Positions 1 through 8,960 of a stretch of DNA of 64,000 nucleotides are shown here, piece by piece (position 1 is the stretch's first letter; every line of letters starts with the position of its first letter). The notes beneath the pieces were generated by a model. It saw only the letters and a list, made by a program, of their open reading frames with translations. It ran no database searches and was not told where the DNA came from. The stretch is from Niallia sp. Man26 (GTDB lineage: Bacteria; Bacillota; Bacilli; Bacillales; Cytobacillaceae), in NCBI RefSeq assembly GCF_022049065.2, contig NZ_CP095744.1, forward strand, positions 434,001 to 498,000. Reading direction: 5' to 3'. The position numbers and the translations under genes were made by a program.

Positions 1-153
1 TGTGTTTCTTAATTTACTTTCACCATAAAAAGGGATCAGCCAACTTTATAGTCTTTAATTTATATTAAGTATAAGAATAGTTCCAATCTTTTATTAATCC
101 AGAGAAGAAATTGATTTAAAAATCCCCTCCTTCCATAAATTCCAGCTGTTTTT

Positions 154-1017
154 TTATCTCAAAAAGGCTTGTAATCTCCCCAAATTTTCCTCCATAAACA
201 CAGCATTCTCTTCCACTCCACGACGTTTACACCAGCCAATACTATTAAACGCATCAGTAAATTGATAAAAAGGCAATACACTGTCTAAATCAATTAAGGG
301 TCTGATACTCTCATAGCCTTCTCGATAAGCCTTATACAAAGCAGAATCAATACTCAGGAAATCACGGTACAATTTAGTGAAATCAATTTCTGTGGAACCA
401 AACCGAACACTTTCAAAATCTATCACTCCAGCAACTTTATCATCATCAACTAATATATTTGCTGGACGAAAATCCATGTGGATAAAGCTAGGTCCATCAG
501 GTGTGGGGAGTTGAAGTTTCATTTCCGCAAACTTTTCGAGTGCTTGTTTATATAAGGTGGTTGGTAAGATGTCTTTTACATCTTCTGCAAAGCTATAAAA
601 CTGGTCTTCTATGAATACAGACCAGTTGGGAAACGCATTTTGGATCGTATTCAACTTTTCGCCAGAGTTTGCTTTGATTGTATGCATGGTTGCATGAACT
701 TCTCCAACTTGGAATGCCACTGAATGTGAAGCAGCAGTTGTTAGCGGTCTCCCCTTCAATGCTGATAATAAAAAAGCACCGCAGCACTCCTCATCGCCTG
801 ACCAATAGTCCAACATTTCAGGAATGGAGACATTCCCCTTTAAAAGGTTATATGCTTCCAATTCTCGGTGATACTTTAATTTTGAATAAGGAATTTTCAC
901 ATATACATTTTCACCATTTTGCAAATTACATATATAGACTGTGGAACTGTATGAATCTTCAACCTCACTTATTGATAATACATCTAGTCTAAAATGTTGA
1001 ATGATTCTATTTATCAT
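154..1017 (-). CDS. Aminoglycoside phosphotransferase (APH) family kinase
   Basis: This 287-residue protein has the protein-kinase-like APH fold. The Brenner catalytic motif is visible as H180, D182 and N187 in HMDFRPANIL, followed by the metal-binding IDFE (D200); K41 in VYVKIPY fits the ATP-binding lysine. The family phosphorylates small hydroxylated molecules such as aminoglycosides, choline or homoserine, and the sequence does not show which. The ATG start follows a clear AGGAGG. It is transcribed alone. Calling it a resistance gene would go beyond the evidence. Confidence 0.85.
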   Translation of the reverse strand: MINRIIQHFRLDVLSISEVEDSYSSTVYICNLQNGENVYVKIPYSKLKYHRELEAYNLLKGNVSIPEMLDYWSGDEECCGAFLLSALKGRPLTTAASHSVAFQVGEVHATMHTIKANSGEKLNTIQNAFPNWSVFIEDQFYSFAEDVKDILPTTLYKQALEKFAEMKLQLPTPDGPSFIHMDFRPANILVDDDKVAGVIDFESVRFGSTEIDFTKLYRDFLSIDSALYKAYREGYESIRPLIDLDSVLPFYQFTDAFNSIGWCKRRGVEENAVFMEENLGRLQAFLR

Positions 1018-1124
1018 TAGTATTACCTCCTTATTCTATGCTTCAATTGTAGCTAACCGTTCCTTTTATTCCAAATTATACCACTCCATCTGATTATCCT
1101 GCCACTCTAGAAAAATTAAAAAAT

Positions 1125-1155
1125 AAGGGCGATTCAATAGTATTGAACCACCCTT
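1125..1155 (-). terminator. Intrinsic terminator of the DUF3885 gene
   Basis: A stem of AAGGG plus TTCAATA with its complement, containing two G-U pairs, is followed on the minus strand by ATTTTTTAATTTTT just after the stop of the upstream gene. Confidence 0.75.
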
Positions 1156-1160
1156 ACAAT

Positions 1161-1799
1161 TTATTTAAAAACCTTGTCAATCAAATTCCGATCGTAATCT
1201 AATATCCAATCATTAAAAGTTTTATAAATACTTCTTATATTCTCTGGTGATTCAGCTAATAAATCACAGCCTCTATCATCGTAAACATGAAAGATTGTTT
1301 TTCTATCAATATTAATAAAATAGACTCTATGATAAATACTTGGTTTTAGTGCCAAATCTTGATTACAAATTGCTTTTAACAGCGGAATATAGTTGAGATC
1401 TGCTGCTTTACATTTTAGAGTAAATCTATGTGTTTTGTATATTCCTGCTTCGTCATCTTCAGGAAAAACATAAGCTTTGATTTCATGGCTCAGCCTGTAC
1501 AATAAGGATTTTTCAACATAGGACGAAAAGTTCCCTAGATTTCGTCTAATATTTCTCCCCTTATGAAAATCACTTATATCCATCACTACATAAATATCTT
1601 CCTCAGGGGAATGTAATGCTTCAAACAAGGAAATCGCCCTATGATAGCACCCAAGTATATACGGGTTATCTGGATAGTCATATTCCCTTTCCCAATTAAC
1701 CCCAAGTTCAAAACGAATGCCGATATCCCAGCTATAAAACAAGGGCGGTCTCAGTTCTAAAGCCGGGAAGTTTGTATTCATATAATTATTTAATAGCAT
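1161..1799 (-). CDS. DUF3885 domain protein
   Basis: This 212-residue soluble protein has no signal peptide or membrane segment. The stretch around residues 13-60 (FPALELRPPLFYSWDIGIRF, then a conserved-looking YDYPDNPY segment) is what I recognise as the DUF3885 family of Bacillus. The function is unknown. It has its own terminator downstream and ends 36 bases from the deacetylase gene on the same strand, so it may be read from the same transcript or its own promoter. Confidence 0.65.
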   Translation of the reverse strand: MLLNNYMNTNFPALELRPPLFYSWDIGIRFELGVNWEREYDYPDNPYILGCYHRAISLFEALHSPEEDIYVVMDISDFHKGRNIRRNLGNFSSYVEKSLLYRLSHEIKAYVFPEDDEAGIYKTHRFTLKCKAADLNYIPLLKAICNQDLALKPSIYHRVYFINIDRKTIFHVYDDRGCDLLAESPENIRSIYKTFNDWILDYDRNLIDKVFK

Positions 1800-1835
1800 G
1801 CTACACCGCTTTTCTAGAAAGTTTACTAGTTATTC

Positions 1836-2933
1836 TTATTGAGCTTGAGTGATTGGATAACAACGGTCATGGCATTCAAAACTATACGGTTCAAGTTTTT
1901 CATCTATGATTTCTGCTTGATAGTTATTATCCTTTAAATAGTTTAATAGAGTAGGAAGTTCAGAAGCTGTGCCACTTCTGTCATGCATTAATATTATTGG
2001 TGAATGCTTAGACGGATCTAATTGTTTTAGTTGTTCAATTATATTTTGTACATATTTTTTATTGGAAACGCTCCAATCACTGCTGTCCACATTCCAATCC
2101 CAGATGACAAATTTATTCTCTTTTAAAACGTCTCTAAAAGAATTTGTTAAATAAGGAATGCTTCCATACGGCGTGCGGATTAAGTTTGTTTTAACACCTG
2201 AGATGTCCTGTAATGTTTTTTGAGCTACTTGCATTTCATTTAAAGCTGACTCTGCTGATTGATAAAATTTATTTACATCATGGGTAACGCCATGTAAACC
2301 AACTCCATGTCCGTCCTTAACCGTTCGACTAACCGCTTTCGGATAAGTCTTCATAGCAGGTTCTAACATAAAGAATGTTGCTTTTACATTATACTTGTCA
2401 AGGGTATCTAAAATCTCAAAAGTAGAAGAAGTCGGACCATCATCGAAGGTTAAATAAACTACTTTTTCATTCGCCTTAACTTCTGTTGCTTTTTCAGTAT
2501 CTTTTGTTTCCTCTGGTTTTTCGGTGTCTTTTGTTTCTGTTGTTTTTTCAGCGTCTTTTGTTTCTTCTGGTTTTTCTTCAGCCTTTTCTTCTGTTGCTTT
2601 TTCAGCGTCTTTTGTTTCCACTGATTTTTCATCAGCCTTTTCTTCTGTTGCTTTTTCAGCGTCTTTCGTTTCTACTGGTTTTTCATCAGGTTTTTCTTCG
2701 ATTGTTTTTTCAGCTTCTTTCGTTTCCGTTTCTTTCTCAACGTCTTGCGTTTCAGTTGGTTTTTCACTGTCTTTGTTTTCATCTGTTTGTACTTCTTCGT
2801 GTTTATCTATTTCATTGTCTTCAGCCATTTGTCGGGGCGTAGAGTCACTTGATAAAGTTCTATTTTTTTCCGTAACAACTAACAAAATTAATATTGACAA
2901 CATACAAAAAACGATAATCCCTATTCTTTTCAT
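1836..2933 (-). CDS. Membrane-anchored polysaccharide deacetylase with long charged repeat linker
   Basis: The protein (365 residues) has an N-terminal membrane anchor (about residues 3-20), then about 110 residues of Lys/Glu/Thr-rich repeats, then a NodB homology domain. The catalytic motifs are complete: TFDDGP (D164 catalytic, D165 metal), the H214-x3-H218 metal pair in HGVTH, and RTPYG (R253). Such enzymes remove acetyl groups from peptidoglycan GlcNAc or MurNAc, or from other cell-surface polymers. The charged linker probably spans the wall. I chose the ATG at 2933, which follows AGGACAGGAAG, over a GTG 15 bases upstream. The exact substrate is not evident. Confidence 0.85.
   Translation of the reverse strand: MKRIGIIVFCMLSILILLVVTEKNRTLSSDSTPRQMAEDNEIDKHEEVQTDENKDSEKPTETQDVEKETETKEAEKTIEEKPDEKPVETKDAEKATEEKADEKSVETKDAEKATEEKAEEKPEETKDAEKTTETKDTEKPEETKDTEKATEVKANEKVVYLTFDDGPTSSTFEILDTLDKYNVKATFFMLEPAMKTYPKAVSRTVKDGHGVGLHGVTHDVNKFYQSAESALNEMQVAQKTLQDISGVKTNLIRTPYGSIPYLTNSFRDVLKENKFVIWDWNVDSSDWSVSNKKYVQNIIEQLKQLDPSKHSPIILMHDRSGTASELPTLLNYLKDNNYQAEIIDEKLEPYSFECHDRCYPITQAQ
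2480..2765 (-). repeat. In-gene tandem repeats coding for Lys/Glu/Thr linker
   Basis: Imperfect direct repeats inside the deacetylase gene encode units such as ETKDAEKATEEKADEK, repeated about six times with variation. The copies are close enough in DNA to allow slippage or recombination. Long open frames on the opposite strand here are artefacts of the repeat. Confidence 0.8.
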
Positions 2934-3467
2934 CTTCCTGTCCTTCACTTTCTACTTTAACATTATGTAAATTAATATATTGAGAGTTTTTTGTACGAAT
3001 AAGCACAAAAAGGCCAAACAACTCTAATAAAGCAATTGTTTGACCTTCTTTTTATATTAAAAGATAGAAGTAAAAACAAACACCTAATTCTTTATTATAA
3101 ACACCATGCTGGTTCATACAGTATTGTATTTTTAGATTTATATTCTTTTGAAAGCTTCATCCAAACAAATTAATTACATTCCTCCCATCTATTCCTTAAC
3201 GTTTCATTTTAACGCATTTTTATTTCACATTTTTTTCCTTAACAAACATCTCTTAATTTAACATAAAAACTGTATTAAAAGATTAATTAACTTACACTAT
3301 TTGGAATAACAGAACTATAGTCCCTATACATCCATATTTAGGCAATATCAACTCCATACTAAATTTCCTATAATACGCTTCTTTTTTAGGAGTATTCTTT
3401 ATAAAGTCCTTAGTATTTAAGACCTTTACGAATTTTTTCAAGTGCTGCTCTCTAGAGTAGCGTTATG
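2934..3467. other. Non-coding gap upstream of the deacetylase
   Basis: This AT-rich stretch holds a terminator hairpin near 3010-3047. I found no convincing gene, start with ribosome site or RNA in the remaining 400 bases; it presumably carries the deacetylase promoter. Confidence 0.5.
3010..3047 (-). terminator. Intrinsic terminator, possibly bidirectional
   Basis: Twelve-base arms AAGGCCAAACAA and TTGTTTGACCTT pair fully on the minus strand if one G-U is allowed. T-rich runs flank both sides. Confidence 0.65.
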
Positions 3468-3914
3468 TTAACTATTTTCTCTAAATAAATTATCAATCTC
3501 TAAATTTTCATTTTTAAAAATGAAATATTTTGATTTACTATAGCTAGTATTTTTATGTATAGATACTAGAAATGATTCATTCCCATTTATCAGTATTTCA
3601 CCTAAGGAATTTTTATCCTTCTTCATAGCAACACTATAGTATTCTTCTGCGGTAAAACTCTGTGGTTCTCTAACCCATTTAGAATTTCTAAAATCAGCCA
3701 TTATTTTTTTAATTTCTTCATGATTAGTTACGGTCACTAACAGTTCTTCATCACTATTCCGGCTCATTTTTTTGACTTCTAATGAAGTTATCTCCGCATT
3801 TTCAATGTTAGTTATTGCAGTGAAATTTTTATCCTTAAAATTAACATTATAAATAATGAATGCTAATAACCCTGCTAATACCGTTACGCCTGTGATCAAT
3901 AAGAATTTCTTCAT
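3468..3914 (-). CDS. Small exported protein with N-terminal membrane segment, unknown function
   Basis: The 148-residue product begins MKKFLLITGVTVLAG and has one hydrophobic segment (about residues 4-23) without a lipobox cysteine, so it is either a membrane-anchored or a secreted protein. The remainder is hydrophilic with alternating beta-like pattern. The ATG follows AGGAG. I do not recognise the family. It stands alone between two gene-poor stretches. Confidence 0.6.
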   Translation of the reverse strand: MKKFLLITGVTVLAGLLAFIIYNVNFKDKNFTAITNIENAEITSLEVKKMSRNSDEELLVTVTNHEEIKKIMADFRNSKWVREPQSFTAEEYYSVAMKKDKNSLGEILINGNESFLVSIHKNTSYSKSKYFIFKNENLEIDNLFRENS

Positions 3915-4538
3915 TTGAACACTCCTAGCAATGTTGAATCTAATTTTTTAGCAAACTGCTATTAATTTCACTCAAACTTATTAAAGGAAGAATATTTTCA
4001 TAAAAGAATATAAAAAAGAGAGGAGAATAGCAGTAGCATGACTTAGCATAGCTGAAAAATTCACTTTATGTATATACAATTAGGAGAGGTAACGGAAGTA
4101 TATTATCTGAAGTTTATGAGAGTATTTAACAAATTTCAGCTACTAAATTCTTTTATATTTAATGATTTTTAATACATACCAGCCACCCCAACCGCCAACA
4201 AAACCTATTAGTAATAAAAACAGATTTCTTTCTAAATTGGGCTCTTGTAACCATTGTTTGTTAAATAGTAAAAGACATCCTGTTGAAACTCCCATTGTAA
4301 TGGTTCCAAACACCAATCTAATTACATAATCTTACATTAAAAGCCCCTTTTGTACCAATCTTCAACATTTTTAAAAGCTCTTAAATAAACATACTGTTTG
4401 TATTAATATAAACGAAATTTCTTAGCATAAAGTTTCACTATCCAAGCAGATTTTTTCATCTTTTTATTGTGAATTATAGTAAAAATATTAATATTTGCTG
4501 AGTATTTAATGGGTAACATCTTCACAAAGGATAAAATA
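3915..4538. other. Gene-poor stretch with one small open frame
   Basis: Apart from the short membrane-type frame at 4143-4295 described separately, this 620-base AT-rich gap shows no gene, RNA or clear terminator. Confidence 0.4.
4143..4295 (-). CDS. Possible small two-TM membrane protein or gene remnant
   Basis: An open frame runs from 4331 down to a TAG at 4143. From the ATG at 4295 it codes for 50 residues with two hydrophobic stretches, the second being LFLLLIGFVGGWGGWYVL. TTG and GTG codons upstream (4316, 4313) could also start it. No good ribosome site precedes any of these starts, so it may be the tail of a decayed gene. The clean membrane-protein pattern is why I list it. Confidence 0.35.
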   Translation of the reverse strand: MGVSTGCLLLFNKQWLQEPNLERNLFLLLIGFVGGWGGWYVLKIIKYKRI

Positions 4539-5018
4539 CTAATTATTAGTAATTCCCTTCTGCCTTTGAAATCCTAAGTAACGACTGCCTTGAAAGCTCA
4601 ATACTCCAATATGATTTTCAGAAAGCAGACCATACTCTTTACCAGAAACATGAAACTCTGAACGATCACCGCTTTCAAATTCGAAGGTAATATAATAAAA
4701 TGTATAAGTGCTTGATGAAAAGTTGCTTTCTTCTTGATAATTAGCATTTGAAATTCCGCTAACATCTGTTCCTTTTGATTTCACAACAGCTGTCACACTA
4801 AGCTGTTGTGATTGCTCATTTTTGCGCCACTGACCAATTCCTTTAAAAATGGAATAAAAGAAGCCACTGATTACAATAATAAAAATTATTGCAATAATAA
4901 TAGGACCGATTTGAAAGATTAAATCTTCTTGAAAAAACAAATCCCCGCCATATAAAGCCTCCTTCTTTAACAGCTTATAATACTTACGACTATGTATATA
5001 ATAAGTTTCATAATTCAA
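4539..5018 (-). CDS. DUF2500 family membrane protein
   Basis: The protein has one N-terminal membrane helix (IGPIIIAIIFIIVISGFFYS) and a cytosolic or extracytosolic beta domain ending in YGLLSENHIGVLSFQGSRYL, which is the DUF2500 signature. The function is unknown. The start is uncertain: the frame opens with TTG at 5018, but family members usually begin near the membrane helix, so a TTG at 4940 is also possible. It lies downstream of pssA and dedA on the same strand and may share their transcript. Confidence 0.7.
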   Translation of the reverse strand: MNYETYYIHSRKYYKLLKKEALYGGDLFFQEDLIFQIGPIIIAIIFIIVISGFFYSIFKGIGQWRKNEQSQQLSVTAVVKSKGTDVSGISNANYQEESNFSSSTYTFYYITFEFESGDRSEFHVSGKEYGLLSENHIGVLSFQGSRYLGFQRQKGITNN

Positions 5019-5088
5019 CCATTTTTCCCAATTTATGAAACAACAATAGAGAGCTGAATTATGCCCTCTGTATGATTCTGCATTCCTC

Positions 5089-5577
5089 TCAAACTCCCAT
5101 TATATTTAACAATTTGCCAATTGTAATAAAAACAAAACACCACATTAAGGCCCCAATTCCGCCATACATCAAATATATTCTTAGCCTCATATGTGCAATC
5201 CCGCAACAGTAAAATGTGAGATGGCGTACTCCTGGAATAAAATAAGCGATCAACAGGGAATACGGTCCAAACTTCTTTATCCATGATTCAACTTTTAAAA
5301 ATCTTTTCTCCTTTAGCCCAATCCATTTTCCAAACCTATCTATCAGAGGTCTTCCAGCTTTTTTACCAATCATATAACTAATCATCATGCCTAGAAAAGT
5401 CCCGCTAAAGCTGATTAAAATAGCAAGCTGATAATTAAGAGTGCCTATATGCGTAAAGTATCCTATTAACGTCATCAGTGCTTCATCAGGAATTGGCAAC
5501 CCCACTATTCCCAAACTGAGCAATAGGAAAACAGCAAAATAACCATATTGACCGATTAACTCGTTAGCTACTTCCAT
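5089..5577 (-). CDS. DedA family membrane protein (short)
   Basis: This is a 162-residue polytopic membrane protein of the DedA/SNARE-associated family, known as undecaprenyl-phosphate or phospholipid translocases. Family motifs are visible: GLPIPDEALMTLIGYF, the GTFLGMMISYMIGKKAGRP segment and FIPGVRHLT with the conserved arginine. It ends after the last membrane segment at GKLLNIMGV, shorter than the usual 190-210 residues, so the C-terminal tail is missing or truncated. It overlaps the upstream pssA gene by 10 bases, the same order as pssA-ybfM of Bacillus subtilis. Confidence 0.85.
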   Translation of the reverse strand: MEVANELIGQYGYFAVFLLLSLGIVGLPIPDEALMTLIGYFTHIGTLNYQLAILISFSGTFLGMMISYMIGKKAGRPLIDRFGKWIGLKEKRFLKVESWIKKFGPYSLLIAYFIPGVRHLTFYCCGIAHMRLRIYLMYGGIGALMWCFVFITIGKLLNIMGV

Positions 5578-6101
5578 CCGTGAATTTCCATTTTTTCATT
5601 GTCTTGTTTCTTGAAATTTGGAATTTTAATATGACTGACCATTAGAAATGCCAGGATGCATATGCCGATGCACAAAATAACTGGGCTATGTAATGTCATA
5701 AGTACTAACAAGCACATAGCAGCAGCCGGTGCTGGCAATCCAATAAATACTGCCAAATTGCTTTGTTCTACGTTAAAACGGGCTAATCTCAGCAGTCCGC
5801 AAATGCTGAATGCAAGTGCACAAACCAAACCAACGAGGGAAAGCTGACTTAAAGAAATACTATATGCCAGCATGGCGGGTGCAATACTAAATGTTACTAA
5901 ATCAGAAAGAGAATCAAGCTCTTTCCCGAACTCAGATACGGTATTAAACTTTCGCGCAACCCTGCCATCAAACAGGTCAAAAAACATGCCAAAGCAGATA
6001 AACATCATCGCTGAAAATGTATTATTTAATAGCAAGGAATAGATAGATAACACCCCGCAGATAAAGTTGCATATGGTAATGATATTAGCTAAATAAATCA
6101 A
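5568..6101 (-). CDS. pssA: CDP-diacylglycerol--serine O-phosphatidyltransferase
   Basis: The enzyme condenses CDP-diacylglycerol with serine to form phosphatidylserine, the precursor of phosphatidylethanolamine, in the membrane. The CDP-alcohol phosphotransferase motif DG-x2-AR-x8-G-x3-D-x3-D is complete in DGRVARKFNTVSEFGKELD followed by SLSD, and about six membrane helices follow. The frame is open to 6119, but TTGGAGG there is itself the ribosome site, so a TTG at 6101 is the likelier start. Unlike B. subtilis, no psd decarboxylase follows the dedA gene; it must lie elsewhere or be absent. Confidence 0.88.
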   Translation of the reverse strand: MIYLANIITICNFICGVLSIYSLLLNNTFSAMMFICFGMFFDLFDGRVARKFNTVSEFGKELDSLSDLVTFSIAPAMLAYSISLSQLSLVGLVCALAFSICGLLRLARFNVEQSNLAVFIGLPAPAAAMCLLVLMTLHSPVILCIGICILAFLMVSHIKIPNFKKQDNEKMEIHGWK

Positions 6102-6442
6102 AATATAACCAGCCTCCAAAACGATTGTTTATTTATTCATCTTCCTAGTATAATTATGGTTCACCCTTACTCTATGTGAATTTTTCTTTATCTCAAAAAG
6201 TACGAGCAATCTTATTATTCTTTCAAATTATAAAATTCCAATGTGGATTCTATGTGTTTTTCATAAAAAAAACCTTTTAATTAGATAAAAAAACAAACTA
6301 TTTTTTGTTTTATTTTGTTTTTTTTTATTTAATAGCTAGATTTCCGTCTAAAGAAAACAAATATACACCAAAAAAGCAGTCACCTATAGGCAGACTGCTT
6401 TGTGTTCTTTTCTAAAGAAAACTAAAACAAATACAATAAATT
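6102..6442. other. Intergenic gap with terminator and AT-rich tract
   Basis: The gap holds the pssA promoter side, a long T-rich tract near 6300 and the terminator of the next gene at 6374-6400. No gene was seen. Confidence 0.5.
6374..6400 (-). terminator. Intrinsic terminator of the lipoprotein gene
   Basis: Arms AAGCAGTC and GACTGCTT are followed on the minus strand by a run of T, 43 bases after the lipoprotein stop codon. Confidence 0.8.
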
Positions 6443-7117
6443 CTATTCAACCTCTTGTATGGACAATCCTAATGTAGGCTCCAAATTCTCTGGAGCATCA
6501 TAAATGGCCGTATACATCAGCCCGTTCTCCTCATATGTACTTTGCCCACTATCAATAATTCTACCGTCGACTAAACCTAATGCTGTATTAATTTCTTGTT
6601 TCTTTTCTGCCGAAATGGTTGAATCTGCTATATTAACTAAGTTAACTGCTGCAGAAGTAACGTCTCCGCTATCATCCATAATTCCAAAAATTGCTGCTGT
6701 CCGAAGGTTGCCAGTATCGTTATCCGTTGCTGCAGATACTACAATTGTTTGATTCTCATTGATAGTGCCAGTACGAAGTAATCCATAAGCACTATCCTTT
6801 TCTTCTAAATCATTAAGAGTAGCCAAGTCAGGATTAACGGAAGTCATACTTTTATTCCATTCATTTTTCAAGCTATCCCAGTTCCTATCAAAAACTGTTT
6901 TTCCATCCGTTTCTGCTGCCGACACTTTTTTCGGTTCACTAGCATCTGCTGTTGCTTCTGTATTTGCTTCTGTATTTGCTTCTGTAGCTGCTGCTGTATT
7001 TTCAGCTTTCCCCTCTGTTTCCTGAGCTTCGTCTTTTTGACCACAACCGCTTATCACTATAACCAGTAGTAATGCTAAAAAAATGTTACCTAATAATCTT
7101 TGCTTTTTTTCTGTCAT
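6443..7117 (-). CDS. Putative lipoprotein of unknown function
   Basis: The 224-residue protein has a signal peptide ending in a lipobox (VISGC, Cys about residue 26), so it should be lipid-anchored outside the membrane. It is followed by a low-complexity Ala/Thr/Glu spacer with NTEA-type repeats (about 40-62) and a globular domain of about 150 residues. That domain has no motif I recognise. It is transcribed alone with its own terminator. GGAGG lies a little upstream of the ATG. Confidence 0.7.
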   Translation of the reverse strand: MTEKKQRLLGNIFLALLLVIVISGCGQKDEAQETEGKAENTAAATEANTEANTEATADASEPKKVSAAETDGKTVFDRNWDSLKNEWNKSMTSVNPDLATLNDLEEKDSAYGLLRTGTINENQTIVVSAATDNDTGNLRTAAIFGIMDDSGDVTSAAVNLVNIADSTISAEKKQEINTALGLVDGRIIDSGQSTYEENGLMYTAIYDAPENLEPTLGLSIQEVE

Positions 7118-7271
7118 CTCCAGAATCCTCCATCACTATTTCGTTTTACAATATTTAACTTATAAGTTCTCTTTTCCCAAAGGTATTTATTCCCAAACAC
7201 ATTTCTTTTAAAATTTCTTTCGGGAACATAGAAACTCTGTTTAATTTGCAACAAACTTCCATTAATACAAA

Positions 7272-7305
7272 AAAAGTCAGACATTTATACCACTGTCTGA
7301 CTTTT
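7272..7305. terminator. Bidirectional terminator-like hairpin
   Basis: Perfect 12-base arms AAAAGTCAGACA and TGTCTGACTTTT flank a 10-base loop. T runs lie on either strand. Confidence 0.7.
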
Positions 7306-7390
7306 CACGGCTGCATCTTATTTGCGATATCGGATTTGCATCTGTTTCTAGCGAATTTCTTCATATAATCAAGCATATCTCAAAAAATAA

Positions 7391-7408
7391 AAAAGCTGCT
7401 TTAGCAGC
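7391..7408 (-). terminator. Intrinsic terminator of the 93-residue membrane gene
   Basis: A GCTGC-TAAA-GCAGC hairpin is followed on the minus strand by TTTTTTATTTTTT, 20 bases after the stop codon at 7428. Confidence 0.75.
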
Positions 7409-7427
7409 GGAGATAAATCAATATACA

Positions 7428-7709
7428 CTACCCTTTTCGTATTAATCTAACAAAAATTGAGATTCCTAAAATTAAATATAAACAAGCAGTAAGACCCCAA
7501 GTAAGAAAAATCCCTAATCCTAAGCCAATATTAGCATCTTCATAATTATTTATTACATCATCAATAACCACATATAGCATTGGAGCAGCACATATAAAAT
7601 AGACTAACAATGATAATAATAATTTTTTTGTATTTTTATAATAAAACATAACAGGGATGAAAAGTAATGCAAGTGTGATAATAACAATTATCGCCATGGA
7701 TATTTCCAT
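7428..7709 (-). CDS. Small three-TM membrane protein, unknown
   Basis: The 93-residue protein consists mainly of three hydrophobic helices (about residues 4-23, 31-51 and 63-87) with short charged loops. The ATG follows GGAGGG. No family is recognised. It is a single gene with its own terminator. Confidence 0.6.
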   Translation of the reverse strand: MEISMAIIVIITLALLFIPVMFYYKNTKKLLLSLLVYFICAAPMLYVVIDDVINNYEDANIGLGLGIFLTWGLTACLYLILGISIFVRLIRKG

Positions 7710-7817
7710 AAAATCCCTCCAAATACAAAAAACTAAAATATTTTTATCTTTACCGATATTATTACCCGTAAATTAAAATTAGAAATCAAAACAATTTAAC
7801 TACTAATTCCTTATTCA

Positions 7818-8219
7818 TTATCTTGTTTCAATAGCCATACGCAAGTGTGATACCACTCCAAGAAGCAATAGAAACGAACATACCAGTTTTTCAAAAGAGG
7901 TTCCAAGTAGTTGTTGAAAAAAGCCAAAGGTCCAAAGTGCCACGAAACACCAGCATATAATAGATCTTCCTCTTTTATGTAAATACCGCTTTTTTTGGGC
8001 AGCAAAAATGGTAAAAGCACCGCCTATAATGCAAACAACCATACCAACAACAGATATTGGCAGCTGAGATTCAAACGAATCAGATCGCCCTCCGTTAACC
8101 CAAGAGAACGGAATAACACTGCTGATAACAAGGATATGCAGTGCTATTGTTAAAGAGTAAAAACAAATAGCCATTATTAAAGCAGTACGTAGATTGATTT
8201 TTCTAAGTTTTTCTTTCAT
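7818..8219 (-). CDS. Small four-TM membrane protein, unknown
   Basis: The 133-residue protein begins with a basic segment (MKEKLRKINLR) and has four predicted membrane helices with few charged residues. The ATG follows a GAGG ribosome site. I recognise no motif. A second open frame overlapping its 5' part is a shadow. Confidence 0.6.
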   Translation of the reverse strand: MKEKLRKINLRTALIMAICFYSLTIALHILVISSVIPFSWVNGGRSDSFESQLPISVVGMVVCIIGGAFTIFAAQKKRYLHKRGRSIICWCFVALWTFGFFQQLLGTSFEKLVCSFLLLLGVVSHLRMAIETR

Positions 8220-8359
8220 ATATCTACCTCGCTTTTATTATTCCTCTAATTTTTTATTATAAGTGGGACTCATATTATAGTTATGCTTTCACTTACCCCC
8301 TTTAGTCCTTTAACCCATATTAATTAATCATTTTTTTTTTACATTATCTAAAAAACAAA

Positions 8360-8381
8360 GAGGAATTCATTAGAATTCCTC
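8360..8381 (-). terminator. Intrinsic terminator of the DUF456 gene
   Basis: Nine-base arms GAGGAATTC and GAATTCCTC flank a 4-base loop, followed on the minus strand by TTTGTTTTTT. Confidence 0.75.
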
Positions 8382-8404
8382 TCAATAGAGATTGATAAAT
8401 CAAC

Positions 8405-8887
8405 CTATACAACTACTGCAGTAAAAAACCAAATAATCATAATAACCTGTATTAATATTTTTGCTACACTGCCTCCTAAGAAGCCTATTACCGTAGCGAA
8501 TCCAACCTTTGCCGCCTTCTTCATATCTTTATGCAAGATATATTCCGTAATTAAAACCGCTACAAATGGTACGAGGATAATTCCAAATGGAGGGAGAATA
8601 AAGGACCCGACTATTGTTGCGATTGCAGCTATTGTTTCAGAAATCTTTGACCCGCCATATTTTTTCACAAAATAACTATTTGCGATGATATCGGCTGCTA
8701 TTAATACAGCACTTAACAATCCCATACTTATCCAGAACCATATAGACAGCTCACTAGGATTAATCAAAAACTGATAAACCAAAAATCCTCCCCATATTGC
8801 TACTACAGAGGGAATAATCGGATAAACTATCCCCACAAAACTTAATATAAATAATATTATGGTTATTGCCCACCATACGAATTCCAT
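8405..8887 (-). CDS. DUF456 family membrane protein
   Basis: The 160-residue, very hydrophobic protein shows the DUF456 pattern: paired helices, a PIIPS turn near residue 24, an ADIIANSYFVKKYGGSK loop, GSFILPPFGI, and a glycine-rich final helix region GFATVIGFLGGSVAK. Related Bacillus proteins (YqgC-like) have no established role. The start is the ATG at 8887 rather than the TTG immediately before it. It ends a run of genes that starts with the two-component system at 11.3 kb. Confidence 0.8.
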   Translation of the reverse strand: MEFVWWAITIILFILSFVGIVYPIIPSVVAIWGGFLVYQFLINPSELSIWFWISMGLLSAVLIAADIIANSYFVKKYGGSKISETIAAIATIVGSFILPPFGIILVPFVAVLITEYILHKDMKKAAKVGFATVIGFLGGSVAKILIQVIMIIWFFTAVVV

Positions 8888-8960
8888 CAAAAAACCTGCC
8901 TTTTTAAAATTCTAACATTTAGAAATCTTGCTCTTTCAGAACAAGATTTCCTTTCGTTAT

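Larger units (their letters stand above)
7118..7427. other. Intergenic gap with two hairpins
   Basis: The gap contains two terminator-like hairpins (7272-7305 and 7391-7408) and otherwise AT-rich DNA without a gene. Confidence 0.5.

Noticed and set aside
2486..2970. Two long plus-strand open frames of Phe/Ser/Leu-rich composition
   Set aside because: They are the antisense of the Lys/Glu/Thr repeats in the deacetylase gene; no ribosome site and unnatural composition.
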